Of a DNA stretch of 64,000 nt, positions 7,859 to 15,953 are shown piece after piece (the first letter of the stretch is position 1; every line of letters begins with the position of its first letter). The DNA comes from Phycisphaeraceae bacterium. GTDB lineage: Bacteria > Planctomycetota > Phycisphaerae > Phycisphaerales > Phycisphaeraceae. Under the pieces are notes generated by a model. That model did not search any database. It was not told the DNA's origin and worked only from the letters and a program-made list of their open reading frames with translations. The stretch is taken from positions 19,281 through 83,280 of the forward strand of contig JANQFR010000076.1 in NCBI GenBank assembly GCA_028277745.1, in the 5' to 3' direction. The translations under genes and the position numbers were made by a program.

Positions 7859-8248
7859 TTACGTCATGACCGTTGTCCGCCGTTTTGCTGTCGCCGAGAC
7901 CGCGAGATATGCAGCTAATGCGATCCAACTGCAGATCGCCAACAGGCCGCTGACCCCCATCAGTCGATATGAGAGTTGATGGACCTCATCACCATAAGGC
8001 GGCCTGGACGAAAGTGATTCATAACGCCAGACCCGCCTGACAAGCCACTCGTCAAACCAAGTCCAGTGTAAATCATCGTCGAGAAAAAGACTTTCCCTCG
8101 CGACCATGGCCTGATCAAGCCGCTCGGCTCGCAGGGCGACGCCAAACAGGGCGACGCCGCCCACGAACGCGGCGATCGAGAGGATCAACAAAGTGGTGCG
8201 CAGGCGTTTCGTGGTGAGTCCCCAGGCGTTGGCCGCGGCCAACTTCAT
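7859..8248 (-). CDS. Membrane protein, paralogue of its downstream neighbour
   Basis: 129 residues with two hydrophobic helices (TTLLILSIAAFVGGVALFGVA and LMGVSGLLAICSWIALAAYLAV) around a Trp-rich loop. It shares the start TKRLRT-LL-LSI, the segment RAERLDQ/RADWLDW and the HQLSYRLMG/HRLAYQHVT block with the neighbour but ends soon after the second helix and lacks the zinc ribbon. A tandem duplication with loss of the ribbon is the simplest reading. The ATG is seven bases from the stop of the upstream gene, suggesting a three-gene operon. Confidence 0.6.
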   Translation of the reverse strand: MKLAAANAWGLTTKRLRTTLLILSIAAFVGGVALFGVALRAERLDQAMVARESLFLDDDLHWTWFDEWLVRRVWRYESLSSRPPYGDEVHQLSYRLMGVSGLLAICSWIALAAYLAVSATAKRRTTVMT

Positions 8249-8254
8249 TCAACA

Positions 8255-8542
8255 TCACCCGCCATCTCGTTTCGCTCCTGCCTGGCAGCCATACGGGCCA
8301 GCGCTAGACGATGAATGACTTGCCTCGTCGTTATTGAGGTCTTCATGGGGCGTTGGCTCGCCCGAGATCTCATCGCCTTCACAGCCGGTCCGTGAGCGGA
8401 AAAACATGAACAGCGCCACGATAAATGCCAGTAGAGAGACAAACGGCATAACGATCGGCTGATTGGCGTCGAACAACAGGGCCCAGGCGCCCTGGGCGGG
8501 GAACGTAACATAGTCGGGCGGAATGTAGATCAGACTATTCAT
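8255..8542 (-). CDS. Small single-pass membrane protein
   Basis: 95 residues from the internal ATG (MNSLIYIPPDYVTFPAQ); a longer start at 8572 is possible. One strong hydrophobic helix (IVMPFVSLLAFIVALFMFF) is followed by a polar, acidic and Ser-rich tail. No family recognised. It is the first of three closely spaced genes encoding small membrane proteins, separated from the next by six bases. Confidence 0.5.
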   Translation of the reverse strand: MNSLIYIPPDYVTFPAQGAWALLFDANQPIVMPFVSLLAFIVALFMFFRSRTGCEGDEISGEPTPHEDLNNDEASHSSSSAGPYGCQAGAKRDGG

Positions 8543-8648
8543 GAACCCGTCCGTATTGTCGGTGCAGTCCATTGATTGTAATAGTTTGACGGCACAATTC
8601 AGAGGAAGCCGGGGTCATCTAAGCATGACTCTGCCATCTGCCGTCTCC

Positions 8649-8678
8649 CAGCCCGGCCCTGCGGGCCGGCGCTAAACG
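8649..8678 (-). repeat. Dispersed palindromic repeat, family 3, copy 2
   Basis: Exact 30-base inverted copy of the unit at 1027-1056, just past the stop of the MazG-like gene, in sense orientation to it. Confidence 0.8.
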
Positions 8679-8683
8679 AGGGC

Positions 8684-9007
8684 TCATTTGGTCCCCTTCG
8701 GCCCGTCGCCGTCGAGGTACTTCTTGCGAACGGCGGCGGCGAGGTCCACGTCGTTGATGTTGGCCAGGGTGCAGAGCCAGGCGAGGACGTCGGCGAACTC
8801 GCCCTCGAGGTCTTCGTGGGTCGACCCGCCGGAGGTGTCGCCGCCCTCGCCGGCGACCTTGTGGAGCGTGGTCGCCAGCTCGCCGATCTCTTCGATCAGC
8901 CACATGAAGGTGCCGGGCGTGCCGCGGGCGGCGTCGGTGGGGTGGTAGCGGTCGTAGATGAACCGCTGGAAGGCTTCGAGCGTGAGCGGCGGATCGTGGT
9001 CGGGCAT
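8684..9007 (-). CDS. MazG-like nucleotide pyrophosphohydrolase
   Basis: 107 residues. The MazG helical metal site is visible: FMWLIEEIGELATTLHK (ExxxE) and EGEFADVLAWLCTLANI (ExxD), giving the all-alpha NTP pyrophosphatase fold that converts (d)NTPs to monophosphates and clears damaged nucleotides. Short single-domain form as in MazG-like (PF03819) proteins. No Shine-Dalgarno is seen; TATGAT ends six bases before the ATG, so the mRNA is probably leaderless. It is divergent from copA with only 34 bases between start codons. Confidence 0.87.
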   Translation of the reverse strand: MPDHDPPLTLEAFQRFIYDRYHPTDAARGTPGTFMWLIEEIGELATTLHKVAGEGGDTSGGSTHEDLEGEFADVLAWLCTLANINDVDLAAAVRKKYLDGDGPKGTK

Positions 9008-9013
9008 GCCGGC

Positions 9014-9035
9014 ATCATACCCCCGCGGCTATGAT
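9014..9035. promoter_or_regulatory. Compact divergent promoter between mazG-like gene and copA
   Basis: Plus-strand TATGAT (9030-9035) lies six bases before the copA ATG; its mirror ATCATA (9014-9019) lies six bases before the MazG-like ATG. No -35 is obvious on either side and the whole gap is 34 bases. Both mRNAs would start at or next to the start codon. Confidence 0.5.
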
Positions 9036-9041
9036 GCGGAG

Positions 9042-11240
9042 ATGGACACCGGCCTGACCACCGCCCGGCTGCACGTGGCCGGGATGCATTGCGCCTCGTG
9101 CGTCAACCACGTCGAGAAGAAGCTCAAGGCGGTGAGCGGCGTGCGCGACGCCCGGGTGAACCTCGCGACCGAGACCGCGACCGTCGAGGTCGAGCGCGAC
9201 ACGCCGATGTCGGTCCTGCTCGACGCGGTCAAGGCGGCCGGCTACGAGGGCGTCGCCCAGACCCCCCACGACGGGGCGGCCGATCACGCTCACCACGACG
9301 GCGGCCACGATCACGACCACGGCCCGGCCAACGCCGCCGCTCGGCCGCCGATCGTCTGGATCGTCGGCGCCGCCCTCGCGGTCCCCGTGTTCCTGATGGG
9401 CATGACCTGGATGAGCCCCGTTTCGGCGTGGATTCAGCTCGCCCTGGCGACGCCGGTGCAGGTCATGCTCGGGTATCCGTTCTACGTCGGCACGTGGAAC
9501 GGCCTACGCCGCCGGCGGGCGGACATGGACAGCCTTGTCGCCATCGGCACGACCGTCGCGTTCCTCTACAGCGTCGACGTCGTGGTCCGCGGCGGCCACT
9601 TCGTCTACTTCGACACCGCGGTCACGATCCTCGTGCTGATCGGCCTGGGCAAGTGGCTCGAGGCCCGCGCCCGCCACGCCGCGGCGTCGGCGATCGCCGG
9701 GCTCATGGCCCTGCGCCCCGACAAGGCGACCGTGATCCGCGACGGCCGCGAAGTGGAGGTCGAGGTGGACGATGTCCAGGTCGGCGAGCATGTCGTGGTC
9801 AAGCCGGGGCAGAAGGTCCCCGTCGACGGCAAGGTGATCGAGGGCCGCTCGAGCGTGGACCAGTCCATGGTGACCGGCGAGTCGATGCCGGTGGAGGTGG
9901 CGTACTTCGACCCGGTCTACGGCGGGACGGTCAACGGGGCGGGCGCGTTCACGATGGAGGCGACCGCGACCGGCTCGGGCACGCTGCTGGCGCAGATCGC
10001 GGCGATGGTGACCGAGGCGCAGGCGAGCAAGGCGGACGTGCAGCGGATCGCCGACGCGGTGTCGGGGGTGTTCGTGCCGATCGTGCTGGTGATCGCGGCG
10101 CTGACGCTGCTGGGCTGGGGGGTGTTCAGCGGGTATTGGGTGTTCGCGATGACGTGCGCGATCGCGGTGCTGATCGTGGCGTGTCCCTGTGCGCTGGGGC
10201 TGGCGACGCCGACGGCGATCATGGTGGGGACGGGCCTGGGCGCTCAGCGCGGGGTGCTGATCAAGGACGCGGCGGCGCTTGAGCGGGCGGGCCGGCTGAC
10301 CGACATCGTGCTCGACAAGACCGGCACGCTGACGACCGGCCGGCCGGAGGTGACGGGGGTGGTCACGCTGGACGGCGCGGTCGATGAGGGGGAGGCCCTG
10401 CGGCTGGCGGCGGCGGTCGAGCGGCGGAGCGAGCACCCGCTGGGCCAGTCGGTCGTGCAGGCGGCCGAGCAGCGCGGGCTCGACGTGCCGGAGGTGACCC
10501 AGTTCACGTCCATCACCTCGGGTGGGGTGCTGGGCGTGGTCGGCGAGCGGCGGGTGATGGTGGGGCGGCTGTCGGCGTTGCGCGAACGCCGTGTCGAGGA
10601 TGTGGACGTGTTGACCCAGCGGCTCGGCGAGGTGCTGGGCGGCGCAAGGACGGCGGTCGGCCTGGCGGTCGACGGCAAGGCGGCGGGGCTGATCGCGTTC
10701 GCCGACCGGCTCAAGCCCGAGGCGCCCGAGGTGATCGAGAAGCTCAAGGGGATGGGCCTGCGGCCGGTGCTGATGAGCGGCGACCACCGCGAGGCCGCCG
10801 AGGCGGTGGGCGGCCGGCTGGGCATCGACGAGGTGCTGGCGGAGGTGATGCCGTCGGACAAGCGGGCGAAGGTGGCGGAGCTGCGCAGGGCCGGCCGGGT
10901 GGTGGCGATGGTGGGCGACGGGATCAACGACGCGCCCGCGCTGGCGGAGGCGGACATCGGCGTCGCGATGGGCGGCGGGACCGACATCGCCGCCGAGGCG
11001 GGTCACGTGGTGCTGGTGGGCGGCGACCTGCGGGCGCTGGCGACGGCGGTGCGGCTGAGCCGGGCGACGATGCGGCGGATCTACGTCGGCCTGTTCTGGG
11101 CGTTCGCCTACAACCTCGCGCTGATCCCGCTGGCCGTCGCGGGGCTGCTGCACCCGATGTTCGCCGCCGCGGCGATGGCGTTCAGTTCGGTGAGCGTGGT
11201 GCTCAACGCGCTGTGGCTGCGGTGGTCGTGGAAGGATTGA
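9042..11240 (+). CDS. copA: Copper-exporting P1B-type ATPase
   Basis: 732 residues from ATG 9042. Order: an N-terminal HMA domain with GMHCASC (Cys17, Cys20), a His-rich linker (HAHHDGGHDHDHG), transmembrane helices, the TGES actuator loop (MVTGESMPVEV), the membrane CPC motif (IVACPCALGLATP), the phosphorylation site DKTGTLTTG, the HP motif SEHPLG and the hinge GDGINDAPA. These identify a Cu(I) exporter (PIB-1). Only one HMA domain is present. The His-rich linker may add metal sensing. No copper regulator or chaperone is adjacent. The frame is open further upstream, but the MazG-like gene and the -10 hexamer support this start. Confidence 0.95.
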   Translation: MDTGLTTARLHVAGMHCASCVNHVEKKLKAVSGVRDARVNLATETATVEVERDTPMSVLLDAVKAAGYEGVAQTPHDGAADHAHHDGGHDHDHGPANAAARPPIVWIVGAALAVPVFLMGMTWMSPVSAWIQLALATPVQVMLGYPFYVGTWNGLRRRRADMDSLVAIGTTVAFLYSVDVVVRGGHFVYFDTAVTILVLIGLGKWLEARARHAAASAIAGLMALRPDKATVIRDGREVEVEVDDVQVGEHVVVKPGQKVPVDGKVIEGRSSVDQSMVTGESMPVEVAYFDPVYGGTVNGAGAFTMEATATGSGTLLAQIAAMVTEAQASKADVQRIADAVSGVFVPIVLVIAALTLLGWGVFSGYWVFAMTCAIAVLIVACPCALGLATPTAIMVGTGLGAQRGVLIKDAAALERAGRLTDIVLDKTGTLTTGRPEVTGVVTLDGAVDEGEALRLAAAVERRSEHPLGQSVVQAAEQRGLDVPEVTQFTSITSGGVLGVVGERRVMVGRLSALRERRVEDVDVLTQRLGEVLGGARTAVGLAVDGKAAGLIAFADRLKPEAPEVIEKLKGMGLRPVLMSGDHREAAEAVGGRLGIDEVLAEVMPSDKRAKVAELRRAGRVVAMVGDGINDAPALAEADIGVAMGGGTDIAAEAGHVVLVGGDLRALATAVRLSRATMRRIYVGLFWAFAYNLALIPLAVAGLLHPMFAAAAMAFSSVSVVLNALWLRWSWKD

Positions 11241-11255
11241 CCCGTTGGCAGCGTT

Positions 11256-11335
11256 AAGCCGGACCTGAGCGCAGCGAAGGTCCGGATGGCTTGGGCCGGT
11301 CGTATCCGGACCTTCGCTGCGCTCAGGTCCGGCTT
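11256..11335. repeat. 80-bp paired-hairpin element (BIME-like), copy A
   Basis: Two perfectly complementary 32-base arms (11256-11287 and 11304-11335) around a 16-base spacer. Each arm is itself a hairpin (CCGGACCT ... AGGTCCGG). Arm position 17 is C here, paired with G in the other arm. It lies between convergent copA and purK. Confidence 0.9.
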
Positions 11336-11343
11336 CAAGGGGG

Positions 11344-12525
11344 CTACCTTTTCAGCGCATCGCGGGCGGCGATGACCTTGGCGCGGGCCTCGTCGGGCGT
11401 GTCGGCCATGGCGACGAGGTGGCCCATCTTCCGGCCCGGGCGGGCCTCGTGCTTGCCGTAGAGGTGGAGCTTGACGTCGGGGAGGGCCAGCAGGGCGGGC
11501 CAGTCCGGCTCGGCGGGTTCGCCGGCGTCGTTGAACCACAGGCCGCCGAGGAGGTTGGCCATCGCGGCGGCGGGGCGGAGCAGGGACGGGTCGCCCAGGG
11601 GCAGGCCGCAGACGGCGCGGAGCTGCTGCTCGAACTGGCTGGTGACGCAGGCGTCGAACGTGTAGTGGCCCGAGTTGTGCGGGCGGGGGGCGAGCTCGTT
11701 GACGATGAGCTGCTCGGCGCCGTTTTGCTTAACCAGGAACAGCTCGACGGCCAGCACGCCGATGAGGTCGAACCGCTCGGCGATCCGGGTGGCGATGTCG
11801 ACCGCCGCGGCCTGGGTGGCGTCGCTGACCCGGGCGGGGGCGATGGTGACGTCGAGGATGTGGTTGGCGTGCTCGTTTTCGGCGGCGGGGAAGCAGGCGG
11901 TCTGGCCGTCGGCGGTGCGCGCGATGATGATCGACATCTCGCGGTCGAACGGGACGAAGCCCTCGAGCACGGCCTCGGGCGGGTCGAGTTGGCGCCAGGC
12001 GTCGGCGGCCTGCGCGGGGTCGTCGATCCGCACCTGGCCCTTGCCGTCGTAGCCGAACTCGGCGGTCTTCAGGATGCACGGCGCGCCGAGTTTCTCCATG
12101 CCCGCGGCCACGTCGTCGGCGCTGCGGCAGACATGGAACGGCGCGACCGGCACGCCGGCGTCGTCGCGCAGGAACTCCTTCTCGCGCACCCGGTGGCGGC
12201 ACGTGTGCAGCACCCGCGGCGAGGGGTGGATCGCCCGCACCTTGGTGATCGCTTCGAGCGTCTCGGCGGGCACGTTCTCGAACTCGAAGGTCAGCACGTC
12301 GGCGGTCTCGGCGAACTTGCGGACCGCGTAGGCGTCGTCGTAGGGGTGCGTGGCCTGGTAGTCGCCGCAGTGGGCGGTCGGGCAGTCGGCGACGGGGTCG
12401 AGCACGTGCAGGCGGTAGCCCATGCGCTTGGCGGCGATGGCGAGCATGCGCCCGAGCTGGCCCCCGCCGAGCACGCCGACCGCCCCGCCGGGGAGCACGA
12501 TGTTGTCCTGGGCGGTCGCGGTCAT
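11344..12525 (-). CDS. purK: 5-(carboxyamino)imidazole ribonucleotide synthase
   Basis: 393 residues. ATP-grasp enzyme of de novo purine synthesis that carboxylates AIR to N5-CAIR with bicarbonate and ATP. The start [18 protein letters not shown] is the PurK signature; [15 protein letters not shown] is the ATP-grasp loop; ELFLVKQNG and [14 protein letters not shown] are the metal-binding and AIR-binding blocks. Full length. It overlaps purE by four bases (ATGA), so translation is coupled, and the two enzymes act in consecutive steps. Confidence 0.96.
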   Translation of the reverse strand: MTATAQDNIVLPGGAVGVLGGGQLGRMLAIAAKRMGYRLHVLDPVADCPTAHCGDYQATHPYDDAYAVRKFAETADVLTFEFENVPAETLEAITKVRAIHPSPRVLHTCRHRVREKEFLRDDAGVPVAPFHVCRSADDVAAGMEKLGAPCILKTAEFGYDGKGQVRIDDPAQAADAWRQLDPPEAVLEGFVPFDREMSIIIARTADGQTACFPAAENEHANHILDVTIAPARVSDATQAAAVDIATRIAERFDLIGVLAVELFLVKQNGAEQLIVNELAPRPHNSGHYTFDACVTSQFEQQLRAVCGLPLGDPSLLRPAAAMANLLGGLWFNDAGEPAEPDWPALLALPDVKLHLYGKHEARPGRKMGHLVAMADTPDEARAKVIAARDALKR

Positions 12526-13022
12526 GGCAGCTCCGACTGGTCCAGCACGCTCTGGGTCTGTTCGTCGCGGAACGCCTGGACGCGCTGCGCCAGCGTCTCG
12601 TCATGTGTGGCGAGGATCTGGGCGGCCAGGAGCCCGGCGTTACGCGCCCCCGATTCGCCGATCGCCAGCGTGCCCACGGGGATCCCGCCGGGCATCTGCG
12701 CGATCGAGAGCAGCGAGTCGATCCCGTTGAGGGCCCGGCTCTTCACCGGCACGCCCAGCACGGGGAGGATGGTTTTGCTGGCGCACATGCCGGGGAGGTG
12801 CGCGGCCCCGCCGGCGCCCGCGATGATGACCTTGAGGCCGCGCGACGCGGCGGTCGAGGCGTACTCGAACAGCAGGTCCGGCGTGCGGTGGGCGCTGACG
12901 ACTTTCATCTCGTACGCCACGCCCAGCTCGCCCAGCGCATCGGCGGCCTTCTGCATGGTCGGCAGGTCGCTGGTTGAGCCCATGATGATGCCTACGCGCG
13001 GCGGGCGGTCGTCGGTGTTCAT
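12522..13022 (-). CDS. purE: N5-carboxyaminoimidazole ribonucleotide mutase
   Basis: 166 residues. Converts the PurK product N5-CAIR to CAIR (class I PurE). The N-terminal [13 protein letters not shown] and the SAHRTPDLL motif with its catalytic His are present, as are [12 protein letters not shown] and [17 protein letters not shown]. Full length. It overlaps purK downstream and the small membrane protein gene upstream, each by four bases, forming one operon. Confidence 0.96.
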   Translation of the reverse strand: MNTDDRPPRVGIIMGSTSDLPTMQKAADALGELGVAYEMKVVSAHRTPDLLFEYASTAASRGLKVIIAGAGGAAHLPGMCASKTILPVLGVPVKSRALNGIDSLLSIAQMPGGIPVGTLAIGESGARNAGLLAAQILATHDETLAQRVQAFRDEQTQSVLDQSELP

Positions 13023-13267
13023 CGTGGCGTTTCCTCGCGTTGGACTCTGCGTCGAACCGCGGACCGGACGGCCCAGGCGGCCATCACGACGCCGGCCGCC
13101 CCCGCGATGACCGCCACGCCCAGGATCGGGATCGCCGTGGCGTGATCGGCCGGATCACCCACGTGCACGTGGGCCGGGCCGGGATGGGCGATGGCCGTCC
13201 CGGGTCCGGGAAAAAACGTCAAAAGCGGGAGTAAACCCGTCAAAATCCGCACAAATGGGCGTGTCAT
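13019..13267 (-). CDS. Small exported His-containing membrane protein, first gene of the purEK operon
   Basis: 82 residues from ATG 13267. A signal-like N-terminus ([19 protein letters not shown]) is followed by a short periplasmic stretch rich in His and Pro ([17 protein letters not shown]) and one transmembrane helix ([21 protein letters not shown]) with a basic tail. No family recognised. TATACT ends seven bases before the ATG and no ribosome site is seen, so the transcript may be leaderless. Its stop overlaps the purE start by four bases; a link to purine synthesis is not evident. Confidence 0.6.
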   Translation of the reverse strand: MTRPFVRILTGLLPLLTFFPGPGTAIAHPGPAHVHVGDPADHATAIPILGVAVIAGAAGVVMAAWAVRSAVRRRVQREETPR

Positions 13268-13403
13268 GCCCGACAGTATACCGCCGTCCGCGGCCGAACT
13301 TGGCGAACCTCCACCCGGGGCCAGGCGTATGACTGGTGGAACCGGGAGGAGCGCCAACGCGGCGCTTCCAATTCTTAAGAGATGTTTTTAGTGAGGACTC
13401 TAT

Positions 13404-13631
13404 ATGAAGCCTTATTCCAGAAAAGATCGTCGGGGTTATCGTAATCTGGCGGCCTCCGCTGTGGCGGCGGGCATTATGTTTATGGGCGGCGCCGCTGTTC
13501 CCGCCAACGCCAAGACCATGACCGCCCAGTCGACCAAACCCCATCACGCGCCGGCCAACAACGCGATGACGCGATCCGACGACGAAACCTACGGTGATCG
13601 ACTGGGCGACCTTCTTCGCGATGCGCTCTGA
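13404..13631 (+). CDS. Small exported protein of unknown function
   Basis: 75 residues with GAGGA seven bases before the ATG. A clear signal peptide (NLAASAVAAGIMFMGGAAVPANA) ends in an ANA|K-type cleavage site, leaving about 38 mature residues with a His/Asn/Thr-rich start and an acidic C-terminus (DDETYGDRLGDLLRDAL). No family recognised. It stands alone and is followed by a terminator at 13678-13720. Confidence 0.6.
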   Translation: MKPYSRKDRRGYRNLAASAVAAGIMFMGGAAVPANAKTMTAQSTKPHHAPANNAMTRSDDETYGDRLGDLLRDAL

Positions 13632-13677
13632 TGATTTGTGTCCGGCCCACGGGCCGACGACAACTTGATTCAACGCT

Positions 13678-13720
13678 CAGACCCCGTGCGGATTTCCCTC
13701 CACCGCCGGGGTCTGCTTTA
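13678..13720 (+). terminator. Terminator of the small exported protein gene
   Basis: Nine-pair stem CAGACCCCG (13678-13686) / CGGGGTCTG (13707-13715) followed by CTTTA; it abuts the 3' end of the ABC ATPase gene on the other strand. Confidence 0.6.
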
Positions 13721-14581
13721 TGAATGGACCAGGTCCAGCCACGCCTCGGGCAGCACCTCGAGCCAGAAGCGGCCGTGAACCCGCCGGACGTAGACCTTGC
13801 ACCCGAACGCGGCGCTGAGGGTCTCGGGGGTGATCACGTCTTCGGGTCGGCCCTGATGGATGAACCGGCCCCGCTGCATGAGATAGACCGTGCTTGTGCG
13901 CGGGGAGAGCTCCTCCACGTGGTGGGTGATCATGAGCACCGCTGGGGGATTGGGGTGGGCGAGGATGGTCTCGATCGTGGCCAGCACCTGCTCGCGGCCG
14001 GCGAGGTCGAGCCCGGCGGTCGGCTCGTCGAGGATCAGCAGCTCCGGCATGTGCGCCAGGGCGCGGGCGATCAGCGCCCGCCGCTGTTCGCCGGTGGAGA
14101 GCAGGCCGAATCGGTGGTCGAGCCGGCGCCCCAGGCCGACGTTTACGAGCAGGTCGCGGGCCCGCTGCCGTTGTTCGTCGGTGGGTCGGTCGTACAGGCC
14201 GACGCTGGCGAAGTAACCGGTGACGACCGCCTCGACGGCGGTGAGCGAGGCGTCGACCACCGCGCCGGTGACGTGGGCGTCGCCGGCATCGGTGGTGGGG
14301 TTGACCACGCCGATGCGGCGGCGGAGGCGGCGCACGTCGGTCTGGCCAAGCGTTTCGCCCAGCACCCGGACGACGCCCTGGGTCGTGAAGACCTGACCGA
14401 GCAAGGTCCGCGAAAGCGTCGTTTTGCCGCAGCCGTTGGGGCCGAGGATCGCCACGCAATGCCCGCGCGGGATCCGGCACGAGACGCCGTCGAGGATGGT
14501 GGTCGACCCCCGCACCACCCGGACCGACTCGACGTCCACCGCCAGCGGCGAATCCTCCTTGTTTTCCGAACGATCGTTCAT
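13718..14581 (-). CDS. ABC transporter ATP-binding protein
   Basis: 287 residues. Walker A GPNGCGKTTLS, signature LSTGEQRRALIARAL, Walker B LLILDEPTAG and switch His in MITHHVEE are all present, so the ATPase is complete. The best resemblance is to soluble ABC ATPases of the ModF/YlmA kind; no permease is next to it, so it may pair with a distant partner or act alone. The ATG is 22 bases from the divergent M42 peptidase start, and TATAAG lies eight bases upstream. A GAACGATCGTTC palindrome (14568-14579) covers the first codons. Confidence 0.88.
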   Translation of the reverse strand: MNDRSENKEDSPLAVDVESVRVVRGSTTILDGVSCRIPRGHCVAILGPNGCGKTTLSRTLLGQVFTTQGVVRVLGETLGQTDVRRLRRRIGVVNPTTDAGDAHVTGAVVDASLTAVEAVVTGYFASVGLYDRPTDEQRQRARDLLVNVGLGRRLDHRFGLLSTGEQRRALIARALAHMPELLILDEPTAGLDLAGREQVLATIETILAHPNPPAVLMITHHVEELSPRTSTVYLMQRGRFIHQGRPEDVITPETLSAAFGCKVYVRRVHGRFWLEVLPEAWLDLVHS

Positions 14582-14589
14582 ACGGCAGG

Positions 14590-14597
14590 CTTATACT
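14590..14597. promoter_or_regulatory. Overlapping divergent -10 elements
   Basis: CTTATACT reads TATACT on the plus strand (14592-14597), six bases before the M42 peptidase ATG, and TATAAG on the minus strand (14595-14590), eight bases before the ABC ATPase ATG. One symmetric element could drive both genes from a 22-base gap. Confidence 0.5.
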
Positions 14598-14603
14598 ACC
14601 GCC

Positions 14604-15734
14604 ATGTCCCAAGCCGCGACCGAACGACACGAGTCGTACCTGACCCAGCTGACCAGCCTGCCGACCGCTTCGGGGCGTGAGCACCGCGTGATCGACTGGA
14701 TCACGGCCTGGTCGGCGAAGCGTCCGAACACGGTTATCCGTCACGACCGGTTCGGCAACCTCATGCTCAGCCGCCGCGGCGCCGCGGCGCGGAAGCCGAT
14801 CATCTTCACGGCTCATCTGGACCACCCGGCTTTCGTGGTGACCGGCGTGGAAGGCCGGCGTGTCCTGGCGGAGTTCCGCGGCGGCGTCCACGCGGACTTT
14901 TTCCCCGGCGCCGGCGTCCGTCTCTTTCACGCCGATCGGCGGCCCCAGCGCGGCGTGGTCCGGGATTTCACCCCCTTGGATCAGGCGCATCCGTTTCATC
15001 GCGTAGCCGCCGTGTTCCCGCGCGACGTCCACGCCCGTGTCGGCGATGTCATGACCTGGGACCTGCCCCCCGCCCGCATCCGCGGTGGCCGGCTCTGGGC
15101 GCCGGCGTGCGACGACCTCGCCGCCGTCGCCGCCGCCCTTGCCGCCTTCGAGACCGTGCACCGCTCCGCCCGGCCCGGCCCCGATGTCCGCGTGTTGCTC
15201 ACCCGCGCCGAAGAGGTCGGCTTCATCGGCGCCCTCGCCGCCTGCCGCTCCCGCCTCATCCCGAAGCAGGCCCGCCTCATCCCGCTCGAGGTTTCCAAGT
15301 CGTTCCCCGAGTCGCCCATCGGCGCCGGGCCGATCATCCGCGTCGGGGACCGCATCAGCATCTTCAACCACGCCCTGACCTATCAACTGGTCCAGCTCGC
15401 CCAGTCGCTCGACGCGGATCGCCCCGATTTCCGCTGGCAACGCAAACTGATGCCCGGCGGCGCCTGTGAAGCCACCGCGTTCCAGGAGTTCGGCTTTTCC
15501 GCCGCCTGTATCTGTCTGCCGCTGGGCAACTACCACAACATGGACGAAGACGCCGGCCGCATCGCGGCTGAAACCATCGCGCTGACCGACTATCACAACC
15601 TCATCCAATTGCTCGCCGCCATCGCCCGTCGGCTGGATCAGAGCGGCAAGCCCGATGCGCTGCGCACCCGCCTGGACCGCTTGTTTGAGCAGCGCGTTCA
15701 CTTGCTCGACGGTTCGGTCCCGCCGAGCGCATGA
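14604..15734 (+). CDS. M42 family metallopeptidase
   Basis: 376 residues from ATG 14604 (MSQAATERHESYLTQL). Cocatalytic zinc aminopeptidase of the M42/PepA-like glutamyl aminopeptidase family: FTAHLDHP (zinc His/Asp), ACDDLAAV (bridging Asp), LTRAEEVGFIGA (catalytic Glu and zinc Glu), PLEVSKS, and the C-terminal LGNYHNMDED in place of the usual final His block. All ligand blocks are visible. The gene has no Shine-Dalgarno; the -10 at 14592-14597 suggests a leaderless mRNA. Peptide degradation in the cytoplasm is the expected role. Confidence 0.88.
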   Translation: MSQAATERHESYLTQLTSLPTASGREHRVIDWITAWSAKRPNTVIRHDRFGNLMLSRRGAAARKPIIFTAHLDHPAFVVTGVEGRRVLAEFRGGVHADFFPGAGVRLFHADRRPQRGVVRDFTPLDQAHPFHRVAAVFPRDVHARVGDVMTWDLPPARIRGGRLWAPACDDLAAVAAALAAFETVHRSARPGPDVRVLLTRAEEVGFIGALAACRSRLIPKQARLIPLEVSKSFPESPIGAGPIIRVGDRISIFNHALTYQLVQLAQSLDADRPDFRWQRKLMPGGACEATAFQEFGFSAACICLPLGNYHNMDEDAGRIAAETIALTDYHNLIQLLAAIARRLDQSGKPDALRTRLDRLFEQRVHLLDGSVPPSA

Positions 15735-15896
15735 CCTGCGCGGCGCCGCAGCCCTTGCGCCTCGGCAACTCTTGCGCGGAGGCCGCCGTTGGGGATTCAC
15801 CGGAGAGGCGCCGGCCTGGCGTCGGTTTTCATAAGTCTTTTATTTGAATGTGTATATGGTCGGGCTGGGCGTTAAATCAAACGCGCGGGCGGGCAA

Positions 15897-15912
15897 TGGC
15901 ATCGTCGTTGCG
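15897..15912 (+). promoter_or_regulatory. Sigma-54 (RpoN)-type promoter of the flagellar operon
   Basis: TGGCAT-N5-TTGCG with the obligatory GG (15898-15899) and GC (15910-15911) exactly ten bases apart, against consensus TGGCAC-N5-TTGCW. Transcription would begin near 15922, 30 bases before the GTG start of the 90-aa ORF that leads the flagellar cluster. rpoN itself and its activator are not in the window. Confidence 0.65.
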
Positions 15913-15953
15913 TAATGCAGCGGCGGACCGTGCCGTCTATTGAGGACCCATCC

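Noticed and set aside
13677..15800. 707-codon minus-strand frame over the M42 gene and the ABC ATPase
   Set aside because: Antisense or out-of-frame to two genes with complete catalytic motifs.
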